Below are positions 6,572-13,485 of a stretch of 24,541 bases of DNA, piece after piece. Position 1 is the stretch's first letter. Each line of letters begins with the position of its first letter. A program made the position numbers and the translations under genes. Under the pieces are notes generated by a model. The model was not told the origin of the DNA. It did no database searches and saw nothing but the letters and a program-made list of their open reading frames with translations. The DNA comes from a virus. The stretch is from the IMG/VR virus record IMGVR_UViG_3300037264_002341, positions 1 to 24,541 of that record. One strand, given 5' to 3'.

Positions 6572-7717
6572 ATGTCTACAATTAAGTATGATAGACTAGA
6601 CGAGCCCATCGTCTTGTCAAAAGCTCTGTTAGATACCTTCCTGGAGCACCCGAAGGGCTCCGATCTGCTCGCCCTGTATACATTCTACTATTATACTGCC
6701 AAGTGGCAGAAGACTAATCAAGTGCGGGCCACCACTGCTTACACCATCAAAGCTCTCAACTGGAGTGAGGATCGAGTTCGCCGGGCCAAGAAAATTCTCA
6801 TAGAGAAGGAACTCATAAAAGACATTAGGAAAATTGATGAAAAAGGCCGGGTGGAGGGATACTTCATTAAAGTCAATTTCGTCTGGCGGAAAAACCAGCC
6901 TCCGGAAAAACCAGCCACTGGAGAATGCCAGTCCCTGGCCAATCAGGAGGGAAACTCTTTAAGTTCTAATAGTAGAAATGCTTTAAGTTCTAATAATGAA
7001 ATGCTTCCCCTCCTTCGGAGGGGGGTGCGGGGGGAGCTTCGAGATAAGTTTGAAGAGTTTTGGCAACGCTATCCACTGAAACGCAGGGGCAGCAAGGGAG
7101 AGGCTCTAAAGTCTTGGAAGAAAGTCTGCCGCCTTCCAGTAAAAGAACGTCCTACCTGGACTCAGATTAGAAGAGCTTTACACGATCAGAAAGAATCGGA
7201 ACGCTGGCAACAATCTGAGTTCATTCCGCTCGCCTCAACTTGGCTCAATAATAGCCGTTGGCTTGACGATCCAGAAGAGTTGCTTAGCTATGGCCCTCAT
7301 CAGAAGGGGGCCTCCAATCCTAAAACTCTCGCCTCCCCTTCAGAGATCACCAAACAACACTTCGGCGAGTATTATAAAAGCAAACTCAAAAACCTCATTC
7401 AACCTGCTATAGATTTGATGACCAATCCCACTCCGCAAGAAGAATCGGAGATGGCTCAAACTGTTTGCGATCTCTACAAGTGGTACGCAAAACATAGTTA
7501 CAAGCCTAATAGAGAAACCGATCCATATACGGAAATTCCTCTTACAAATGAGTTGGTGGAATGGTACATAGATTGGCTCTCAAAGCAAGGTCATTGGATC
7601 TCAGATATATCCGCCCGACACTTCAGTCCAGAAAGTGGAGTGTTCAAACGATTCCTTATTGAAATACAACACAGGGAGAGGCGTGACTTCCTTACTGGGC
7701 GGGCTATCACTAGATGA
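6572..7717 (+). CDS. Phage replication-initiation-like protein (winged helix plus DnaD/replication-protein-like domain)
   Basis: 381 residues in three parts. Residues 1-110 look like a winged helix: TTAYTIKALNWSEDRVRRA followed by a wing-like KGRVEGYFIKVNF. A linker at about 115-155 contains tandem-repeat and hairpin-derived sequence. The middle block FEEFWQRYPLKRRGSKGEAL and later FIPLASTWLNNSRWLDD is the signature seen in many phage replication proteins that act with a primase or helicase. The C-terminal 120 residues are helical and unassigned. A role in recruiting the DnaB-like helicase encoded downstream is inferred. The last four bases (ATGA) overlap the next gene. Confidence 0.72.
   Translation: MSTIKYDRLDEPIVLSKALLDTFLEHPKGSDLLALYTFYYYTAKWQKTNQVRATTAYTIKALNWSEDRVRRAKKILIEKELIKDIRKIDEKGRVEGYFIKVNFVWRKNQPPEKPATGECQSLANQEGNSLSSNSRNALSSNNEMLPLLRRGVRGELRDKFEEFWQRYPLKRRGSKGEALKSWKKVCRLPVKERPTWTQIRRALHDQKESERWQQSEFIPLASTWLNNSRWLDDPEELLSYGPHQKGASNPKTLASPSEITKQHFGEYYKSKLKNLIQPAIDLMTNPTPQEESEMAQTVCDLYKWYAKHSYKPNRETDPYTEIPLTNELVEWYIDWLSKQGHWISDISARHFSPESGVFKRFLIEIQHRERRDFLTGRAITR
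6958..7004 (+). repeat. Tandem duplication in the initiator linker
   Basis: Two adjacent copies of about 24 and 23 bases each begin with TTTAAGTTCTAATA (6958 and 6982) and end in GAAATGC. They encode LSSN twice in the linker. The 23-base second copy shows a one-base indel relative to the first. Confidence 0.7.
7007..7023 (+). repeat. GC-rich hairpin in the initiator linker
   Basis: CCCCTCC (7007-7013) and GGAGGGG (7017-7023) form a 7-bp stem with a TTC loop, followed by a G-rich tail to about 7035. In frame it encodes LPLLRRGVRGE. Similar C-rich/G-rich palindromes translated as PLLRRG-like peptides are, from memory, common as dispersed small repeats in bacterial genomes, so this may be an inserted small repeat tolerated in a linker. 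Confidence 0.5.
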
Positions 7718-8517
7718 ACCTTCTCAAGGAGGGTATAGAAGAAGCTGTTGAATTCATTCGGGCAAATGTCCGACAGGACTTGGCTTACGTGGCTTTCTCT
7801 GGAGGAAAAGACTCCATATGTCTAGCAAAACTTATGGATCTTTCCGGAGTTCCTTATCAACTTTACTATAGCCGCACGGGAATAGACCCACCAGAAGTGG
7901 TGAGGTTTATCCGTGAGGAATATCCAAAATGTCGCTTCCTGCGTCCGAAGATGGGAATGTGGACTCTGATTAGGATGAAGGGTTTTCCTCCGAGCAGGAC
8001 CAGAAGATATTGCTGTGATGTATTGAAAGAGCGCCCCACCAGACTCCGATTACAGAAAGAGTTGCGAATGCAACGTATTATGGGGATGCGAGCAGAGGAA
8101 AGTCCAAAACGAGCTACTTATCAAAGGGTTGCCCAGCGGAGCCGCCCCGACAAGTTTGAACGCCTTCTTCCCATCCTTTATTGGAAGGAGTGGATGATAT
8201 GGGAGCTGATTGAGAAGTATCAGTTATCTACTCCTATCTTGTACAAATGGGGTTTTGATCGAGTGGGGTGCGTAGTTTGTCCTTTTCATTCTAAAAAACT
8301 CCATAGCATGTATCGACGCCGTTGGCCTGGTTTCTTTCGGGTATTTGAAATGACCATGGCTCGGACCTGGCTTCGTAGGCAGGCAGATGGTAATAGGATG
8401 TTTCACAGTTCCCCCCAAGAGTTCATTCAGGACTGGTACCGCGACTCATGTGTAAGACTCTTTGCTCGCTCTGACGACGATCCGCTGAAGGTGAGGGGAC
8501 TGTTCTACAATGACTGA
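7714..8517 (+). CDS. PAPS-reductase-family PP-loop protein
   Basis: 267 residues. The PP-loop SGGKDS is at residues 29-34, the ATP-pyrophosphatase signature of PAPS reductase, ATP sulfurylase and tRNA thiolation families. Further family features are YYSRTGIDPPEVVRFI, RYCCDVLKE and GCVVCPFHS; the paired Cys motifs suggest an Fe-S cluster or sulfur-transfer residues. Phages often encode such proteins with unknown substrate; relatives include DndC, which acts in DNA phosphorothioation. There is no DndB/D/E or other sulfur gene here, so no pathway is assigned. It overlaps both neighbours (ATGA upstream, 8 bases downstream), indicating coupled translation with the initiator-like and helicase genes. 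Confidence 0.85.
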   Translation: MNLLKEGIEEAVEFIRANVRQDLAYVAFSGGKDSICLAKLMDLSGVPYQLYYSRTGIDPPEVVRFIREEYPKCRFLRPKMGMWTLIRMKGFPPSRTRRYCCDVLKERPTRLRLQKELRMQRIMGMRAEESPKRATYQRVAQRSRPDKFERLLPILYWKEWMIWELIEKYQLSTPILYKWGFDRVGCVVCPFHSKKLHSMYRRRWPGFFRVFEMTMARTWLRRQADGNRMFHSSPQEFIQDWYRDSCVRLFARSDDDPLKVRGLFYND

Positions 8518-10036
8518 AGATGACTTCATTGAGCGGCGGATAGTTACCGGCCTCATCGTCTCTACAGATTATATCAGGGAGGTGTCTCAAACTTGGGACC
8601 CCCGTTTGTTAGGTTCCCCAGATGCGAGACTCCTAGCGGAATGGTGCCTCGAGCATTACAACAAATATCATGTGGCTCCGGGACGACACATACAAGACAT
8701 TTATACCGGGAAGCTGAAGGACGGCCTGGACAAAGAACAGGCTGAAGACATAGAAGGTATTCTCAATGGTCTTAGTGATGAATATGACCTTGAACATTTC
8801 AATGTTCCTTATCTTCTGGACCAGACTAGGCGTTACTTCCAGGAGCAGCATCTCCAGAACTTCGTGGAGGAGCTTCAGGGGGAACTGTCCCGAGGTTCAT
8901 TAGTAGACGCCGAACGGTTGGCGAGTGCTTACGCACCTATTGCTAAAGGGGAGATAGATGTAGTAGACCCCTTCAAAGACTCGGAGGGGATGTGGCAAGC
9001 ATTTGAGGACCGAGAGAAACCCCTCATACAGTTCCCAGAGGCTTTGGACCGATTCTGGGGCTCACAATTCACCCGGGATTCTCTGGTAGGGATTATGGGA
9101 CCTGAAAAGTCCGGCAAGAGTTTCATGTTGAAGGAGATAGCGGTGCGGGCGAAGGCGTCTGGATGTAGCACTGCCGTCTTCCAAGCAGGAGATATGTCAA
9201 AGAAGCAGTGGATTCGTCGTCTTGGAATATATCTGACTAAACGTTCAGATGATTCTCAGTATTGTCAGGGAATCTGGATTCCGCAGTTGGACTGCTTATG
9301 GCAACAAATGGGGAAATGCGACTCCAAAAAACGAGAGTGCGATTTCGGCCCATTTGAAGGGAAGGATTGGGAGGAACTACAACGACTTACTTATGATGAC
9401 CGGGTCACCGCAGCCAAGAAGTATGACGACTATGCTCCCTGTAAGAACTGTAACAAGATAAAAGGGACAGTATGGTTGCGGTGGCGGGAGCCCGTAAAGC
9501 CTCTCACCTGGAAGGAGGCGGCTAAGGAAGCTCGCAAGTTCCGCCGACTGTTCCGTGCCCCATTCAAACTGAGCACTCATGCTAATGAAACTCTGAGCCC
9601 CGGACAGATTGTAGCTCTGCTAGATACTTGGGAACGGCAGGACAACTTCGTGCCCGACGTCATCATTATCGACTATGCCGATCTACTAGCTCCAGACTCG
9701 GATTTGGTCCGGCTAGACGAGAGAGGGAGACAAAACAAGATATGGCAACGCCTTCGCCGCCTTTCCCAAGAACGCCGGTGCTTAGTCGTGACGGCTACCC
9801 AAGCTGCCGCTACTAGTTATGGAAAGAAAACATTGACGTTGCACGACTTTAGCGAAGATAAAAGGAAGTATGCTCATGTCACCGCGATGTTCGGCTTGAA
9901 CAGGACTGAACAGGAGGAGTTGACCGGACTCCAACGGCTGAACGCACTCGTGGTGAGGGATGATAAACGACCCGCGCCGGTGACGCTGCTACAACGACTA
10001 GAGATGGGCCGTCCGTATCTTGGCAGTTTTCGCTAG
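8510..10036 (+). CDS. DnaB-like replicative helicase with a Cys-rich insertion
   Basis: 508 residues. A helical N-terminal domain (1-160) resembles the DnaB N-terminal scaffold. The RecA-like domain has Walker A GPEKSGKS at 197-204 and Walker B VIIIDYADLL with Asp388, followed by TATQAAATSYGKK and a DFSEDKRKYAHVT segment where DnaB helicases have their sensor region. Between Walker A and B is an insertion of about 100 residues with Cys270, Cys277, Cys311 and Cys314 (C-x6-C and CKNC), a likely zinc or Fe-S site not present in standard DnaB. It should unwind DNA ahead of the fork as a hexamer. The gene overlaps the PP-loop gene by 8 bases. Confidence 0.85.
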   Translation: MTEDDFIERRIVTGLIVSTDYIREVSQTWDPRLLGSPDARLLAEWCLEHYNKYHVAPGRHIQDIYTGKLKDGLDKEQAEDIEGILNGLSDEYDLEHFNVPYLLDQTRRYFQEQHLQNFVEELQGELSRGSLVDAERLASAYAPIAKGEIDVVDPFKDSEGMWQAFEDREKPLIQFPEALDRFWGSQFTRDSLVGIMGPEKSGKSFMLKEIAVRAKASGCSTAVFQAGDMSKKQWIRRLGIYLTKRSDDSQYCQGIWIPQLDCLWQQMGKCDSKKRECDFGPFEGKDWEELQRLTYDDRVTAAKKYDDYAPCKNCNKIKGTVWLRWREPVKPLTWKEAAKEARKFRRLFRAPFKLSTHANETLSPGQIVALLDTWERQDNFVPDVIIIDYADLLAPDSDLVRLDERGRQNKIWQRLRRLSQERRCLVVTATQAAATSYGKKTLTLHDFSEDKRKYAHVTAMFGLNRTEQEELTGLQRLNALVVRDDKRPAPVTLLQRLEMGRPYLGSFR

Positions 10037-10117
10037 TCTTTACAAACAGTTACGGTTCAGGAGAAGATTTTTTGAAATTTTTGCTCTTGAGTCATAAAGG
10101 AAACTAAACCTCAGGAG

Positions 10118-10123
10118 TATAAT
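10118..10123 (+). promoter_or_regulatory. Candidate promoter -10 box
   Basis: The 109-base gap at 10037-10145 contains a perfect TATAAT at 10118-10123. An A/T-rich stretch with runs of T lies at 10066-10082, upstream-element-like. No TTGACA-like -35 is found at 16-18 bases spacing; TTGAGT at about 10087 is too far. A phage-modified polymerase or a sigma factor with different needs could use it. It lies 23 bases before the next start codon. Confidence 0.4.
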
Positions 10124-10145
10124 ATCGTAGAGCGGGAGAACGGGG

Positions 10146-11459
10146 ATGCCGAAGGAGGTCCTGAAACTTAACGGCGTTAGGTTGCTTAGCTTGGAACCGC
10201 GCGACATAGTCACCGCCATCCTCCATACATTCCCGGACATTCATTACTGGAGCCCGGATGGGCTCAGGCAGCTCTGGAAGGCCGCATTCGATGTAGCTTT
10301 GGAGTTTGTAAAAACCCAAATTAAGAATGAAAGGGGGTCGAAACGGAGTGCATTAACTCGCTTCCGTAAAAGAGCGGAATGGAAGTTGTGGAGCGTGCGC
10401 CGGAGTGGGTCAAGCATGCTTACTCGGGTCTACAACGAGATGCTTGCTAATGAAGGTCACGGGTTACTGCGGGGCTTCGGCTTCGCCAACAAATTGGGAC
10501 AACCGATTTTGGGGAATGCTGAAGTCCAACCGTGCATACTGTTTCAACCGTATCAGGACTCAGAAACAATCTCTAACCAAGAGGAGGAAGTCATGTCAGA
10601 GCTGGAGTTCACGAAGAAGGAACTGAAGGACGCCCTTGAGGACGTCAACGAGACCCTGGACCTCGGCAAGACCTCCATGTCCACCAAGGGGGGTGAAGAG
10701 GAGCTGCTGGAGCGCCTGACCAAGGCCGCTCTCCAGAAGGATGGCGAGGGCAACTTCTTCATCACCGACAAGGACGAGGTCAACAAGAAGACCCGCAAGA
10801 TCATCGACGCCATCCGCGAGAACGCGGAGGAGGACGAGGAGAAGCCCAAGAAGAAGGCCAAAGCCAAGGCCGAGGCCGAGGACGAGGAGGAGGAGAAGCC
10901 CAAGAAGAAGGCCAAGGACGAGGACGACGAGGAGAAGCCCAAGGCCAAGACCAAGGTCAAGGACGAGGATGAGGAGAAGCCCAAGAAGAAGGCCAAGGAC
11001 GAGGACGAGGACGAGGACGGCGAGAAGTCCCTGGCCGACCAGGTCGCGGAGTGCTCCAAGCTGAAGCTGCTCAAGCAGATGGTCGAGGACAACAGTGAGT
11101 TCAAGAAGCTCCGCAAAAAGCTGGACGACTACAAGTTGCTGGAGGGCTTCCGCGAGCTGAAGAACGACATGTACGAGGCCCTGGGCGTCGAGCCCCCCAA
11201 GAAGAAGGCCCCCAAGAAGAAGGAGGAGACCGGCCCGCGCTACACCCGGCTCCACGCCGTCGCCGATGCCCTGAAGGAGGGCAAGACCACGAACCGGGAG
11301 AAGCTGGTCCAGCGGTCTTCTGATCTGTTCGCAGAGCATGGTGGCCACGACAACCTGCGGGAGCAGAAGGCCGACTTCGAGCGGGCCTCCAAGCTCCTGA
11401 CCGCACTCGGCCTGGCCAAGGACAACGGCAAGGAGTTCGAGTACACTCCTGAGGGCTAG
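10146..11459 (+). CDS. Long form of the charged protein: unknown N-terminal domain in frame with the Lys/Glu-rich protein
   Basis: One frame of 437 codons runs from ATG 10146 (GGGAG seven bases upstream) to TAG 11459. The first 149 codons encode a soluble unknown domain (VRLLSLEPRDIVTAILHTF, then a Trp- and Arg-containing helical region) with ordinary mixed codon use. From codon 150, exactly at an internal ATG with AGGAGG five bases upstream (10593), codon use switches almost completely to G- or C-ending codons. This looks like two genes joined in frame by loss of a stop, or one gene with two starts. Whether the full-length fusion is made cannot be decided from sequence. Confidence 0.55.
   Translation: MPKEVLKLNGVRLLSLEPRDIVTAILHTFPDIHYWSPDGLRQLWKAAFDVALEFVKTQIKNERGSKRSALTRFRKRAEWKLWSVRRSGSSMLTRVYNEMLANEGHGLLRGFGFANKLGQPILGNAEVQPCILFQPYQDSETISNQEEEVMSELEFTKKELKDALEDVNETLDLGKTSMSTKGGEEELLERLTKAALQKDGEGNFFITDKDEVNKKTRKIIDAIRENAEEDEEKPKKKAKAKAEAEDEEEEKPKKKAKDEDDEEKPKAKTKVKDEDEEKPKKKAKDEDEDEDGEKSLADQVAECSKLKLLKQMVEDNSEFKKLRKKLDDYKLLEGFRELKNDMYEALGVEPPKKKAPKKKEETGPRYTRLHAVADALKEGKTTNREKLVQRSSDLFAEHGGHDNLREQKADFERASKLLTALGLAKDNGKEFEYTPEG
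10593..11459 (+). CDS. Highly charged Lys/Glu-rich protein, codon-optimised (short form)
   Basis: 288 residues from an internal ATG with a very strong ribosome binding site (GAGGAGGAAG). The N-terminal 80 residues are mixed alpha/beta-like (SELEFTKKELKDALEDVNE). Residues about 82-150 are a low-complexity alternation of acidic and basic blocks with four EEKPKxKxK copies. After a helical region and a second basic patch (PPKKKAPKKK), the C-terminal 70 residues (RYTRLHAVADALKEGKTTN to the end) look like a folded helical domain. Such charge-patterned proteins include histone-H1-like DNA-binding proteins, but no family is recognised. Extreme G/C-ending codon use, its own candidate promoter and the strong hairpin afterwards suggest high expression. 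Confidence 0.75.
   Translation: MSELEFTKKELKDALEDVNETLDLGKTSMSTKGGEEELLERLTKAALQKDGEGNFFITDKDEVNKKTRKIIDAIRENAEEDEEKPKKKAKAKAEAEDEEEEKPKKKAKDEDDEEKPKAKTKVKDEDEEKPKKKAKDEDEDEDGEKSLADQVAECSKLKLLKQMVEDNSEFKKLRKKLDDYKLLEGFRELKNDMYEALGVEPPKKKAPKKKEETGPRYTRLHAVADALKEGKTTNREKLVQRSSDLFAEHGGHDNLREQKADFERASKLLTALGLAKDNGKEFEYTPEG
10836..10997 (+). repeat. Four 27-base repeats encoding EEKP(K/A)KKAK-type units
   Basis: Copies at 10836-10862, 10890-10916, 10929-10955 and 10971-10997 each encode Glu-Glu-Lys-Pro-Lys followed by four mostly Lys/Ala residues. They are separated by acidic spacers of 27, 12 and 15 bases, all multiples of three. The third copy is divergent (KAKTK). Unequal spacing and near-identical DNA suggest recent slippage-driven expansion. 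Confidence 0.8.
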
Positions 11460-11473
11460 TCCCTCGACAAGCA

Positions 11474-11533
11474 GGGGACTTCTAGGGTCTGCTAACCTGA
11501 AAACCTCCGTAGCAGCGGAGGCCCGAAGTCCCC
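11474..11533 (+). other. Structured intergenic RNA with competing stems
   Basis: After the charged-protein gene, GGGGACTTC (11474-11482) pairs perfectly with GAAGTCCCC (11525-11533). Inside it CCTCCG (11504-11509) can pair with CGGAGG (11516-11521), and CTGCTA (11489-11494) can pair with TAGCAG (11510-11515). The last two pairings overlap in topology and are probably alternatives. Confidence 0.5.
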
Positions 11534-11540
11534 GCTCTGC

Positions 11541-11567
11541 GCGGGAGGGGGGGATGCCCCCTCCCGC
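11541..11567 (+). terminator. Strong hairpin, likely terminator or mRNA 3' end stabiliser
   Basis: GCGGGAGGGGG (11541-11551) pairs perfectly with CCCCCTCCCGC (11557-11567), an 11-bp GC-rich stem with loop GGATG. It lies in the 141-base gap between the charged-protein gene and the FAD gene. No U-run follows, so it would be an atypical intrinsic terminator, or may protect the 3' end of the upstream message. Confidence 0.55.
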
Positions 11568-11600
11568 ACTAAGACTCCCAAATTAGTTTCAAAGGGTGCT

Positions 11601-12506
11601 ATGATGTTGTTTCTTGAACAACACTTCCTCGAACCAGAACGCCGGAAGCAAGCCGAATTTGCTGTGGTAGGAGCGGGTCTTATGGGCGCTACCATAGCAG
11701 AGATGCTACGATCTTGCGGATTGACTGGTGTTCTCCTGGACGATCCTTCCCCCTCGAATGAACCTGGAACCCGGGCTTGCGGAGGGCTTATCAAGCCTTC
11801 TCCCCTCTCAGGTCTCTCCTCAGAACAGACGAACAAATCCCTTGCTATACTTGACCGCTTCTTCGGCCTGCATCCGGAGACTCTGATCATTCGTCCGAGC
11901 GGGAATCTGATAAAGGCGAATGTTCAAGCAGTAAATATGGATCACATCTTCGCAGTCCCCCGAACCCCGGCCTTGGTGCACCGCGTCCACTCCGGAGTGC
12001 TACAATACCTCGATCAAAAAGACCGTATCGTGGAGTTAGAAAGCCCCTTGATCGTGGTGGCCGCAGGACCGGGAACACTAAACCTCTTCCCTCAGTTGAG
12101 AAGTTGTCTAGTAGTCAAACGGGGCTTCTCATTCCATATGAAAGGACGAGTCGCTCAGGGCTTCGTGAAGTTCTGGGCGCCCTACAAACAGGTTACGGTA
12201 CACAACACCCGCTTCGAGGGGGAGAAGATTGTATGGGCGGGTGAGGGGTCTGCCTTACGGCTTGAAAACTGGTATAGGGGGCGGATTCGGGAGGGACTAG
12301 CTCGTGTCCGGAAGGAGCTGCCTGAAAAGGAATATCCTCTCATCCGCACGGTGACGGGCCTCCGTCTGTTCCACCATCACCGTAAGCCTTGTTTCGTAGA
12401 GAAAATGGATAAAGGATTATATGTAGTAACCGCCGCTGGTAAGTTCGGATTGATCTCCGCCGGTTACGCTGCGATGGAGGTGGCCAAACATGAAAGACTT
12501 GCTTGA
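11601..12506 (+). CDS. FAD-dependent oxidoreductase (DAO/glycine-oxidase-like)
   Basis: 301 residues. The dinucleotide-binding motif VVGAGLMGATIAEML (GxGxxG at 24-29) followed by an acidic residue ending strand 2 (LLDD) marks an FAD Rossmann fold. The C-terminal RTVTGLRLF and the GLYVVTAAGKFGLISAGYAA segment match the end of D-amino-acid/glycine oxidase family proteins, where it contacts FAD. It is shorter than typical DAO enzymes (about 360-380), with a reduced substrate domain. It opens the metabolic cassette and overlaps the aldo/keto reductase gene by 17 bases. Substrate unknown; amines or amino-acid adducts are likely for the family. Confidence 0.8.
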   Translation: MMLFLEQHFLEPERRKQAEFAVVGAGLMGATIAEMLRSCGLTGVLLDDPSPSNEPGTRACGGLIKPSPLSGLSSEQTNKSLAILDRFFGLHPETLIIRPSGNLIKANVQAVNMDHIFAVPRTPALVHRVHSGVLQYLDQKDRIVELESPLIVVAAGPGTLNLFPQLRSCLVVKRGFSFHMKGRVAQGFVKFWAPYKQVTVHNTRFEGEKIVWAGEGSALRLENWYRGRIREGLARVRKELPEKEYPLIRTVTGLRLFHHHRKPCFVEKMDKGLYVVTAAGKFGLISAGYAAMEVAKHERLA

Positions 12507-13485
12507 GCGACTTCGGGATTACAAGAGTCTAGTGGATGCGAAGCGGGACCCAGAGATGTATGATTTCCTTTGGGGGGTCACTTGCCAAATTGGTTGTCGC
12601 CTCGGGGTGGATGAGTTTGTTCAGGAGTACGGCTGGCCGGGGCTTAAAGCGGTAGCCGAGCACCCCTTCCATCATGTCTATGTTAGCGATCCAGTCAAGA
12701 TCGAGCCTTACCGACCCCAACTGGCTATCGGCACTTACAGATGGAAATATGACCCAAAACCAATTTTGCTTGCCATTAAAAAAGGAGTGGATTTTATTGA
12801 CACTGCTCCTACCTATGGTTACGGCAAAGTGGAAGAGCGTCTGAAGGACGTGCTTACAGGAAAGAAGTTGGAGGTGGTAATAGGTTCCAAATTCGCTAGG
12901 AACAGGATGTCCTTCAACAACGTAGTCAGTTCCTGTAGGCGGACGGCCAAACGCTTCACGACTCTTCCGATCCACCTACAGCTCCATTGGCCGAATATAA
13001 AGTATCCTCTTCCTGAGGCACTACGGGCAATGCGATACTTGTTCAAGAATGGGGAAGTTGCTAGTCTCGGCGTCTGCAACATGTCGGTACCATTACTCCG
13101 TGTCGCCCGATCTTTGGCGCCTATCTCGACTGTTCAAGGACCGCTGAGCGTTTTCGTGCCTCAAGCCAAGGACTTTCTGTTGCCCTATTGCGAGAAAGAG
13201 GGGTTGACCTTCTTGGCTTACGGTCCTCTAGGTCAGGAGCCAAAAAAGCTCCTCCAGGAACGGGATCCAAAAGGCTTCTTCAAGAGGAAGGCCCGCGAAC
13301 TGAATTGCGAAGTCTCCCAAGTCCTCCTCGCGTGGGTCTGGGCTCAGGGGGCGGTCCCGATGCCCGCAACGAACAAGGTGGAACATATGAGAAGCAATCT
13401 TGACGCTCAGCAGGTGGACATGCCCCCCGACATCGTTCAGGAAATAAATGACTTCATGGAGAAAGCGGGGGCGGTGAGAAGTTAG
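12490..13485 (+). CDS. Aldo/keto reductase
   Basis: 331 residues, with GGAGGTGG six bases before the ATG. The (beta/alpha)8 NADPH-dependent reductase fold is shown by LAIGTYRW, FIDTAPTYGYGKVEERL and SLGVCNMS. The catalytic tetrad is complete: Asp104, Tyr109, Lys134 (IGSKF) and His166 (LQLHWPN). The C-terminal VLLAWVWAQGAVPMPATNKVEHM corresponds to the cofactor 2'-phosphate region. There is an extra N-terminal segment of about 70 residues (with WGVTCQIGCRLG) not usual in the family. It would reduce a carbonyl, perhaps one made by the FAD enzyme upstream. Such a gene is unusual in a phage replication region. Confidence 0.9.
   Translation: MKDLLERLRDYKSLVDAKRDPEMYDFLWGVTCQIGCRLGVDEFVQEYGWPGLKAVAEHPFHHVYVSDPVKIEPYRPQLAIGTYRWKYDPKPILLAIKKGVDFIDTAPTYGYGKVEERLKDVLTGKKLEVVIGSKFARNRMSFNNVVSSCRRTAKRFTTLPIHLQLHWPNIKYPLPEALRAMRYLFKNGEVASLGVCNMSVPLLRVARSLAPISTVQGPLSVFVPQAKDFLLPYCEKEGLTFLAYGPLGQEPKKLLQERDPKGFFKRKARELNCEVSQVLLAWVWAQGAVPMPATNKVEHMRSNLDAQQVDMPPDIVQEINDFMEKAGAVRS

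Noticed and set aside
10741-11064. An Arg/Pro/Thr-rich plus-strand frame that looks like a basic DNA-binding protein.
   Set aside because: It is the shifted frame of the EEKPKKKAK repeats; composition follows from the repeats and the real frame has a strong start and a folded C-terminus.
10553-11348. Long minus-strand frames of 187 and 250 codons opposite the charged-protein gene, rich in Ser or Leu/Gly.
   Set aside because: They are the complement of repetitive Glu/Lys codons with G/C endings, which removes stops on the other strand. No binding sites or family motifs.
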